Positions 13,831-19,678 of a DNA stretch of 19,678 nucleotides are shown piece after piece. Source of the DNA: Puniceicoccales bacterium (GTDB lineage Bacteria > Verrucomicrobiota > Verrucomicrobiia > Opitutales > UBA953); contig JAITIB010000075.1 in assembly GCA_031279675.1 (NCBI GenBank), positions 1 to 19,678 on the forward strand. The letters run 5' to 3'. The notes under the pieces are model-generated. The model was not told where the DNA came from, did no database searches, and saw only the letters and a program-made list of their open reading frames with translations. Every line of letters starts with the position of its first letter. Within the stretch, counting starts at the first letter, position 1. Both the position numbers and the translations under genes were made by a program.

Positions 13831-15375
13831 ATGAGTGTTTTTATTGATGCTTTGAGCGCGTGGTTTTTACCGGTGGCGTTGTTCGTGCCGTTGGGGCTTG
13901 GCGCGTTGTTGCTGTCCTGCGGGCGGCGGCTTCCGGTGGCGTTGGCAAGGGGGGTGGCGTTGGCGGGTTTTGTTGCGCCGCCGGGGGTGGCCGGCGTCAT
14001 GTTTTTCGGGTTTGCCGGGGCGATGGATGCGGGGACGGGGTATGCCTTTGAGGTGGCGTTGCCGTTGGGGGTGGAGGCGTGGGGGATGTTGCTGACGCTG
14101 GGTGTGAATGGGATTTCGTTGCCGTTGTTTGCGTTGGCGGCGGTGGTGGGGGCGGCGGCTGGTGTGCAGGCGGTGTGTTTGTGCGAGGTGGAGCGGGCGG
14201 AGGTGTTTTGGGGGTTGTTGCTGGTGATGCTGGGGGGGATGCTGGGGATGTTTGCGTCGGTGGATGTGTTTTTCATGTATTTTTTCCATGAATTTGCGTT
14301 GGTGCCGACTTTCATCCTGATGCTGGTTTGGGGTGGGGTGGGGCGGCGGACGGCGGCGATCCAGATGGCGGTGTTCCTGACTTTGGGTGCGATGGTGGCG
14401 TTGGCGGGGATCGTGCTGGTGTTTTTGGCGGCGGGGGGGACGAGTTTTAATTTGCTGGCGTTGAGGGCGGCGTTGGTGCCCGGTGGCGTTGGTGCGCAGG
14501 CGGGGGTGATCGGGGGGTTGTTGTTGTTTGGGTTCGGGGCGTTGGTGTCGTTGTTCCCGATGCATTCGTGGGCGGCGCCGGCATACACGGAGGCGCCGAC
14601 GGCGGTGTCGATGCTTCATGCGGGGGTGTTGAAGAAGTTTGGCTTATACGGGCTTGTCCAGCTGGGGGTCGGGGTGGTGCCGGCGGGTGTGGTGGAGTGG
14701 GGCGGGGTGTTGTTCTGGCTGGCGGTGGGGAATGTGGTGGTGCTGGGTTTGGTGACGATGAGCCAGCGGCATTTGAAGGAGTTGATCGGGTGGAGTTCGG
14801 TGATGCACATGGGGTTGTGTTTCCTGGGGATCGCGGCGTTTGCGCTGGGTGGCGGGCGCGATGTTTCGGGGGTTGGGGCGGCGGTGATGCTGATGTTCGG
14901 GCATGGGTTGTCGGTGGCGGCGTTGTTTGCGCTGAGCCACGGGGTTTATGCGCGGACGGGAACGCTGGAGTTTGCGTCGCTCGGGGGGTTGGCGGGGCGG
15001 GCGCCGGTGTTGGCGGGTTTTTTTGTGGCGGCGATGCTGGCGGGGATGGGCTTGCCGGGTTTTGCGAATTTTTGGGGGGAGCTGGGGGTGTTTGTCGCGT
15101 TGGGGGCGTTGCCGGTGTGGAAGCTGGCGCTGGCGGTGTGCGGGATTGTGATTTCCGCGATTTATGGTTTGCGCGCGGTGGCGTGGGTGTGCCTGGGCAG
15201 GGAGCCGGTGGCGTTGGCGGAACGGTTTGCGCGCGGGGGGGCGGGGTTGTCGCGGGACATGGTTTTGGGGGAGCGGTTTGTGGCGGGGTTGTTGCTGGGG
15301 GTGTCGTTGCTGGTTGGGTTTTGTCCGTGGTTGCTGGGGGATATGATCCATGGGGCGTTGGCGCGGTTGTTTTGA
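13831..15375 (+). CDS. nuoM: NADH-quinone oxidoreductase subunit M (proton-pumping, complex I)
   Basis: NuoM is one of three antiporter-like proton-pumping subunits of complex I. The 514-aa protein is almost wholly membrane segments (about 14). Family landmarks are LGVNGISLPLF (90-100), the TM5 glutamate Glu154 in FFHEFALVP, PMHSW...YTEAPTAVSMLHAGVLKKFGLYG (243-274) with Lys269, QRHLKELIGWSSVMHMG (312-328) and the TM12 glutamate Glu417 in NFWGELGVF. In my alignment the TM7 lysine (Lys234 of E. coli NuoM) is Leu238, and the usual LPDAH motif is AAPAY. A GAG nine bases before the ATG may serve in ribosome binding. No nuoN or nuoL follows. The coding strand is extremely G-rich, with many runs of four or more G. 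Confidence 0.93.
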   Translation: MSVFIDALSAWFLPVALFVPLGLGALLLSCGRRLPVALARGVALAGFVAPPGVAGVMFFGFAGAMDAGTGYAFEVALPLGVEAWGMLLTLGVNGISLPLFALAAVVGAAAGVQAVCLCEVERAEVFWGLLLVMLGGMLGMFASVDVFFMYFFHEFALVPTFILMLVWGGVGRRTAAIQMAVFLTLGAMVALAGIVLVFLAAGGTSFNLLALRAALVPGGVGAQAGVIGGLLLFGFGALVSLFPMHSWAAPAYTEAPTAVSMLHAGVLKKFGLYGLVQLGVGVVPAGVVEWGGVLFWLAVGNVVVLGLVTMSQRHLKELIGWSSVMHMGLCFLGIAAFALGGGRDVSGVGAAVMLMFGHGLSVAALFALSHGVYARTGTLEFASLGGLAGRAPVLAGFFVAAMLAGMGLPGFANFWGELGVFVALGALPVWKLALAVCGIVISAIYGLRAVAWVCLGREPVALAERFARGGAGLSRDMVLGERFVAGLLLGVSLLVGFCPWLLGDMIHGALARLF

Positions 15376-15438
15376 CGGGACGGGCTTTGGACGGGGCGGG
15401 GGTGGAGTCTTTCTTTCTGGTAATCGCGCGGTGGTTTT

Positions 15439-15444
15439 GAAGGA
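15439..15444 (+). promoter_or_regulatory. Ribosome binding site deciding the start of the NRS/ER-like gene
   Basis: GAAGGA lies eight bases before the ATG at 15453, an ideal spacing. An ATG at 15444 overlaps this sequence and so would have no usable Shine-Dalgarno sequence. The start at 15453 is therefore preferred. Confidence 0.6.
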
Positions 15445-15452
15445 TGGGGCGC

Positions 15453-16394
15453 ATGGTTATTCTTCTTGGAGCCTCCGGGTATGTCGGGCAGGCGTATGCG
15501 CGGTATTTGAGCGCTGAGAACATTGCCTTCGCGGGTGTGTCGCGGCGGGATGTGGATTATGGGCGGGTGGATGTGCTTGCGGATTTTCTCGGGGCGGCGC
15601 GCGCGGAGTTTGTCATCAATGCCGCCGGTTACACGGGCAAGCCGAATGTGGATGCGTGCGAGGCGCACAGGGCGGAGTGTTTGCGTGGGAACGCGGTTTT
15701 GCCGGGTGTTGTGCGCGAGGCGTGCGCGCGCGTGCGGGTGCCGTGGGGGCATGTCTCGTCGGGATGCATTTTTTCGGGGACGCGTCCGGACGGCTCGGGT
15801 TTTCGCGAGACTGACGCGCCCAATTTTTCCTTCCGGAAAAATCTTTGCAGTTTTTACAGCGGCGCCAAGGCATTGGGGGAGGAGGTGCTGGGTTATGGCG
15901 AGGCCGTTGACGCCACCGTGGACGGGGCGGAGGCGGGTGGGGGGGCGCGATGGGTTTTCCGCGAAGGCGAGCCGGAGGGCTTCATCTGGCGCTTGCGCAT
16001 CCCGTTCGAGAACGTTGAGAGTCCGCGCAACTACCTTGCCAAGCTCATGTGTTACAAGCTGTTGCTCGACGCGGAAAACTCGCTCTCGCAATTGCACGAA
16101 TTTGTGCGTGCCACCGTGGAGTGCTGGCGGCGCCGGGCGCCGTTCGGCATTTACAACGTGACCAATCCGGGGCGTGTGACGACGCGCGAGGTGGTGGACC
16201 TCATCGTGCGCTCGGGGGTTTGCCCGAAGGAGTATGTGTTTTTCAAGGACGAGGCCGAGTTCATGCATCTTGCCGCGAAAACGCCGCGTTCCAACTGCGT
16301 CCTCGACACTTCGAAGCTGCGGCACGCCGGCATTGCCATGACGGAGGTGCACGACGCCCTTGCCCAGGCCTTGCGGCACTGGGTCCGCGCCTGA
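15453..16394 (+). CDS. NRS/ER-like nucleotide-rhamnose 3,5-epimerase/4-keto-reductase
   Basis: A 313-aa short-chain dehydrogenase-type protein, beginning MVILLGASGYVG with the NAD(P)-binding glycine loop. It resembles the plant nucleotide-rhamnose synthase (NRS/ER, also called UER1 or the C-terminal half of RHM) more than ordinary RmlD. Shared landmarks are NAAGYTGKPNVDACEAHRAE, SSGCIFSG, GSGFRETDAPNF, YSGAK and SPRNYLAKLM. The YxxxK pair is Tyr135/Lys139; Cys105 and Lys197 fall where the plant family has its epimerisation residues (from memory). One enzyme could thus epimerise and reduce the 4-keto-6-deoxy sugar made by the adjacent RfbB. An acidic, Gly-rich insert lies at about residues 147-177. 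rfbB starts eight bases after its stop. An ordinary dTDP-4-dehydrorhamnose reductase is the alternative. Confidence 0.8.
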   Translation: MVILLGASGYVGQAYARYLSAENIAFAGVSRRDVDYGRVDVLADFLGAARAEFVINAAGYTGKPNVDACEAHRAECLRGNAVLPGVVREACARVRVPWGHVSSGCIFSGTRPDGSGFRETDAPNFSFRKNLCSFYSGAKALGEEVLGYGEAVDATVDGAEAGGGARWVFREGEPEGFIWRLRIPFENVESPRNYLAKLMCYKLLLDAENSLSQLHEFVRATVECWRRRAPFGIYNVTNPGRVTTREVVDLIVRSGVCPKEYVFFKDEAEFMHLAAKTPRSNCVLDTSKLRHAGIAMTEVHDALAQALRHWVRA

Positions 16395-16402
16395 TTTTTC
16401 CC

Positions 16403-17458
16403 ATGAAAAAAATACTCGTAACCGGCGGTGCCGGCTTCATCGGCGCCAACCTTGTCCGCCACCTGCTCGAAAACTCGCCGCACGCCGTGCTCAATTTTGA
16501 CGCGCTCACTTACGCCGGGAATCGCGCGTCGCTTGCCGGCCTTGAGACCCACCCGCGCTACCAATTCGTCCACGCCAGCATCGGGGACACCGCCGCGTTG
16601 CGCGGGGTCTTCTCCCGCTTCCAGCCGGACTGGGTCATGCACTTGGCCGCCGAATCGCATGTTGACCGCTCCATTGACGCCCCCGGCGCGTTCATCCAGA
16701 CCAACATCGTCGGCACCTACAACTTGTTGCAGGCGGCGCGGGCGCACTTTGAGACGCTCCGCGGGGGCGCGCGCGAGGGCTTCCGTTTCCTGCACGTCTC
16801 GACGGACGAGGTTTACGGAAGCCTTGGCCCCACCGGGTTTTTCACGGAAAAAACACCCTGCGACCCCCACTCGCCCTATTCCGCAAGCAAGGCCGCCTCG
16901 GACCATCTGGCCCGCGCCTGGCACGACACTTACGCGCTCCCCGTGCTCGTCACCAATTGCTCCAACAACTACGGACCCTATCAGTTTCCCGAGAAACTCA
17001 TCCCCGTCGTGCTCCTCAACGCCCTGCGCGGCGCCCCCATCCCCGTCTATGGACGCGGCGAAAACATCCGCGACTGGCTCTACGCGGGCGACCACGCCGC
17101 CGCGCTTCACCAAGTCCTGGAACGCGGCGCGGCGGGCGAGACCTACAACATCGGCGGCGGCAACGAGCGGCGCAACATCGAGCTCGTGCGCCTGCTTTGC
17201 TCGCTCCTGGACGAAATGCGCCCGCGCGCCGACGGACGCGGCTACGCGGAGCAAATCCGGTTCGTCGCGGATCGCCCCGGGCACGATCTGCGCTACGCCG
17301 TGGACACTTCAAAGATCCGGCGCGATCTCGGCTGGGCCCCGCGCCAGGACCACATCTCGGGATTCCGCCGCACGGTCGCATGGTATCTCGACAACGAGCC
17401 CTGGTGGCGCGCCATCCTCGACGGCTCGTACAAACTCGAACGCCTCGGCAGGATTTGA
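16403..17458 (+). CDS. rfbB: dTDP-glucose 4,6-dehydratase
   Basis: This enzyme converts dTDP-glucose to dTDP-4-keto-6-deoxyglucose, the intermediate for rhamnose and other 6-deoxy sugars. The 351-aa protein has the glycine loop TGGAGFIG (7-14), HVDRSIDAP (86-94), the catalytic STDEVYG (133-139, including Asp135 and Glu136) and YSASK with Tyr159/Lys163. It also has YGPYQFPEKLIP and the RfbB-type NIGGGNERRNIELV. These features point to the bacterial dTDP enzyme rather than the UDP-specific plant RHM dehydratase. The ATG at 16403 is only eight bases after the NRS/ER-like gene and has no ribosome binding site of its own, so coupled translation is likely. No rmlA, rmlC or rmlD lies in the window. 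Confidence 0.95.
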   Translation: MKKILVTGGAGFIGANLVRHLLENSPHAVLNFDALTYAGNRASLAGLETHPRYQFVHASIGDTAALRGVFSRFQPDWVMHLAAESHVDRSIDAPGAFIQTNIVGTYNLLQAARAHFETLRGGAREGFRFLHVSTDEVYGSLGPTGFFTEKTPCDPHSPYSASKAASDHLARAWHDTYALPVLVTNCSNNYGPYQFPEKLIPVVLLNALRGAPIPVYGRGENIRDWLYAGDHAAALHQVLERGAAGETYNIGGGNERRNIELVRLLCSLLDEMRPRADGRGYAEQIRFVADRPGHDLRYAVDTSKIRRDLGWAPRQDHISGFRRTVAWYLDNEPWWRAILDGSYKLERLGRI

Positions 17459-17489
17459 CTGCCGCGCGCGAACAATCCAAGTGTGCGCC

Positions 17490-18377
17490 ATGGCAAAAGG
17501 ACTGCGGGAAATCACCAGCCGGATAAAATCCGTCAAAAGCACTGCGCAAATCACACGGGCAATGCAGCTCGTCGCCTCCTCAAAGATGAAACGCGCGCAG
17601 GACGCCGCCCTTGCCGGGCGCGATTACGGCTGGCTCCTCGCGGACATCCTCGACAGCGCCCTCACCGCCCCCTCCACCACCGAGCAGCACACCCACCCGC
17701 TCGTGCGGCAGCGCGAAGTCCGCGCGCGCGGCATCCTCCTCATCACAACGGACAAAGGCCTCTGCGGCGCCCTCAACGCCAACCTCTACCGGCGCCTTGG
17801 CGAGATCCCGCCCTCCGCAAAGTTCATCGCCGTCGGGCGCAAGGGCGCGCAGTATCTCGCGCGCACCGGGCGCACCCTTCTGGCGGACTTCGCCATCAGC
17901 GACCGCGTCCACCTTGCCGAGGTGCGCACAGCCAGCGAATACCTCCTTTCACAATACGGCAACGGCACCGTGGACACCCTGGAAATCCTCTACCCGCGCT
18001 TTAAAAACACCCTCGTCCAGGAGCCCTTCCTCCAATCCCTGCTCCCCCTCGGCAGCATCCACTCCACCCTCGCCGCCCTTCGCGCCACCCGCGCCCGCGC
18101 CGACGCCGCCACGGAGGACCCGCGCGAAATGAGCTTCGAGCCCGACGCCACCTCGATCTTCGAGGAACTCCCCGCCCTCTACTTCAAGCACACCCTCTAC
18201 CACGCACTCCTCGAAGCGAAGGCCTCCGAGCATTCCGCCCGCATGGTCGCCATGAAATCCGCCACGGACAACGCGCACAAAATCACCGAAAACCTGACGC
18301 TCGAATACAACAAGGCACGCCAGTCCGCGATCACACAGGAAATCAACGAAATCACCGCCGCCTCGCTCGCGCGCTGA
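17490..18377 (+). CDS. atpG: F1 ATP synthase gamma subunit
   Basis: This is the central rotor shaft of the F1 sector, coupling proton flow to catalysis. From ATG 17490 the protein is 295 aa, the usual length. The N-terminal helix matches the family closely (GLREITSRIKSVKSTAQITRAMQLV, then SSKMKRAQ), the middle has LLITTDKGLCGALNANLYRR and the C-terminal helix ends ARQSAITQEINEIT. The reading frame is open far upstream over rfbB in another frame, but only the 17490 start gives the conserved N-terminus. It follows rfbB by 31 bp, and no other atp gene is present; atpG normally sits between atpA and atpD. No strong Shine-Dalgarno sequence is visible. Confidence 0.95.
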   Translation: MAKGLREITSRIKSVKSTAQITRAMQLVASSKMKRAQDAALAGRDYGWLLADILDSALTAPSTTEQHTHPLVRQREVRARGILLITTDKGLCGALNANLYRRLGEIPPSAKFIAVGRKGAQYLARTGRTLLADFAISDRVHLAEVRTASEYLLSQYGNGTVDTLEILYPRFKNTLVQEPFLQSLLPLGSIHSTLAALRATRARADAATEDPREMSFEPDATSIFEELPALYFKHTLYHALLEAKASEHSARMVAMKSATDNAHKITENLTLEYNKARQSAITQEINEITAASLAR

Positions 18378-18423
18378 CCGGTTTCGTTTGCCGCGCGCAG
18401 CCGCAACGCTTTTACCCTGCCTG

Positions 18424-19317
18424 ATGAAATACGTGCTCGTTGACGGCTTCAACCTCGCCTTCCGCGCCTACCACGCGATGCCCGCGCTCACGCGCCGCGA
18501 CGGTTTCCCCGTTGGCGCCCTGCACGGCTGGGTGCGCATCCTGTGGAAACTCCTCGACCAGGAAACGCCCTGCCGCCTCACCGTGTTTTTTGACAAGGAC
18601 GGCTCGCGACGCCACCTCGCCCTCCACGCCGGATACAAGGCCAACCGCGCCGAGACGCCCCCCGCCCTCGTCGCCCAGATCCCCGAGCTCAAGGCCATTG
18701 CCGCGCACCTGGGTTTTGCCCTTGCCGAGCAGTCCGGCGTCGAGGCCGACGACCTCATCGCATCCGCCGCGGGCGCGCTCGACGCGCAAGGGCACAGCGT
18801 GCGCATCGCCAGCTCCGACAAGGATTTCGCGCAATGCGTCAACGCGCGCGTCAACCTGCTCGTGCCCCCGCCGGCGGGCGCGCCCAAGACGGGCTGGACA
18901 TTGCTCGATGCCGACGGCGTCAATGCCCGCTTCGGTGTTTCCCCGGAGCGCATTGTGGACTACCTCGCGCTCACCGGCGACACGGTGGACAACATCGAGG
19001 GCATCCCCGGCGTCGGCCCCAAGACCGCGGTGGCGTGGCTCGCAAAACACGGCGACCTCGACGGCGTCCTGAAGGACGCGGATGCCATTGAACCGCCGCG
19101 TTTTCGCCCCATCCTGCGCGACTCCGCCGCCTTGCTCCAACGCAACCGCGAGCTCATCGCCTTCAGGCGTGATTTTCAAGGCGACTGGGACGCCACCGCG
19201 CCGGTGGACGCCACTGCCGCGCGCGCTTTCTTTGAACGCATGGAGATGCGCTCCTCGCTCCTTGAATTTGAGCGCCGCCACGGCACACAGGCACCAGCGC
19301 AACTGGAACTTTTTTGA
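18424..19317 (+). CDS. Stand-alone 5'-3' exonuclease (PolA N-terminal/flap-nuclease type)
   Basis: This is a structure-specific 5' nuclease equivalent to the N-terminal domain of DNA polymerase I, without a polymerase domain (297 aa from ATG 18424). Metal-binding and signature residues are present: VDGFNLAFRAYHA with Asp7, FFDKD with Asp58, GYKANR (70-75), GVEADDLIA (105-113), SSDKDFAQ (130-137) and the helix-hairpin-helix TGDTVDNIEGIPGVGPKTA (184-202). It could remove RNA primers or flaps, supplementing PolA. An upstream in-frame ATG at 18388 adds 12 residues that do not fit the family. It starts 46 bp after atpG. Its coding strand is C-rich, like rfbB and atpG. Confidence 0.92.
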   Translation: MKYVLVDGFNLAFRAYHAMPALTRRDGFPVGALHGWVRILWKLLDQETPCRLTVFFDKDGSRRHLALHAGYKANRAETPPALVAQIPELKAIAAHLGFALAEQSGVEADDLIASAAGALDAQGHSVRIASSDKDFAQCVNARVNLLVPPPAGAPKTGWTLLDADGVNARFGVSPERIVDYLALTGDTVDNIEGIPGVGPKTAVAWLAKHGDLDGVLKDADAIEPPRFRPILRDSAALLQRNRELIAFRRDFQGDWDATAPVDATAARAFFERMEMRSSLLEFERRHGTQAPAQLELF

Positions 19318-19529
19318 ACGACAGCCGTTTTTTTTGCTTGCGTTTCCACATGAAAGGACATGCTGGTACGCAAATCACCGGCGCCCCCGTGGAACGGTTC
19401 CAATGGCGGGTGGCTGATGGTTCAACTATCAACTCAACAGTAGAAATCTCAGATACCATGAAAAACACAACCTCCTCAACGCGCCGTCCCCACGGCACCG
19501 CAAGCGACGCCACCTTGGCGGGGCCGTAG
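19318..19529. other. Intergenic stretch after the exonuclease, possible weak terminator
   Basis: Right after the exonuclease stop, AACG-ACAGC-CGTT followed by eight T (about 19318-19338) could act as a weak terminator, but the stem is only four pairs. Further right, CGCCA-CCT-TGGCG (19508-19520) is another small hairpin. Short frames on both strands (for example a 23-codon one at 19458-19529) have no ribosome binding sites and no recognisable domain. I see no supported gene. Confidence 0.5.
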
Positions 19530-19620
<91 letters not shown>

Positions 19621-19678
19621 CGAAGCCGTGGTCGGTGGAGCGCGAGGGGAGGGAAGTGCTGATTCGGAGTTTGTGAGA
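19621..19678 (+). other. End fragment with the C-terminal tail of an unidentified frame
   Basis: After the G tract, one frame reads KPWSVEREGREVLIRSL and stops at TGA 19674-19676. The composition is protein-like and the GC content normal, so this may be the true 3' end of a gene. The frame has an in-frame TAG at 19527-19529 and no start codon within the G tract, so no complete ORF exists as assembled. The family is not recognisable from 17 residues. Confidence 0.25.

Noticed and set aside
16428..17489. Upstream extension of the atpG frame to 649 codons
   Set aside because: It overlaps rfbB in another frame. The conserved gamma-subunit N-terminus begins exactly at 17490.
19163..19513. 116-codon minus-strand frame at the right end
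   Set aside because: Its 3' half is antisense to the exonuclease gene and the rest lacks a domain or ribosome binding site.

Overview
This 19.7 kb window is a high-GC, gene-dense piece of a bacterial chromosome. The gene families fit Verrucomicrobiota, possibly Opitutaceae: a Tat-exported Gfo/Idh/MocA oxidoreductase, HPr kinase with no PTS genes nearby, dispersed complex I genes and a plant-like rhamnose synthase. That assignment is inference from family content and codon style; no rRNA or other marker gene is present. I found no tRNA, CRISPR array, prophage or insertion sequence. Most genes are housekeeping or cell-envelope functions.

Layout. The left edge (1-117) is a tandem array of 21-bp hairpin units, readable as a heptapeptide repeat at the end of a minus-strand ORF that leaves the window. 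Then come three plus-strand genes: a tail-specific protease (S41), the RdgB nucleotide-pool sanitiser and a Tat-exported Gfo/Idh/MocA oxidoreductase. Four minus-strand genes follow: an exported endonuclease/exonuclease/phosphatase protein and a DEAD-box helicase (likely one unit), then the sugar-nucleotide dehydratase pglF and aminotransferase pglE (coupled through an ATGA overlap). hprK is divergent from pglE and converges on nuoH with overlapping 3' ends.

Upstream of nuoH lies a 550-bp non-coding stretch. It holds two perfect hairpins, a five-copy array of 40-42 bp units phased on ACGCGT, and a plus-strand terminator-like hairpin with no obvious gene in front of it. A minus-strand SIMPL-domain protein comes next, then a plus-strand series: nuoM, a rhamnose synthase-like epimerase/reductase, rfbB, atpG and a stand-alone 5'-3' exonuclease. 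The right end contains a roughly 90-base near-pure G tract, probably a sequencing or assembly artefact, followed by the tail of an unidentified reading frame.

How the genes work together. Two sugar-nucleotide modules are present. One (pglE/pglF) should make a 4-amino-4,6-dideoxy-GlcNAc nucleotide. The other (rfbB plus the plant NRS/ER-like protein) could make activated L-rhamnose with two enzymes, without separate RmlC and RmlD. Energy-conservation genes (nuoH, nuoM, atpG) are present singly rather than in their usual operons. The NuoM appears to lack the TM7 lysine that is essential in E. coli. The points most worth following are the phased repeat array, the two-gene rhamnose module and the NuoM substitution. 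I did not find convincing evidence of a wholly new defence or mobile system.
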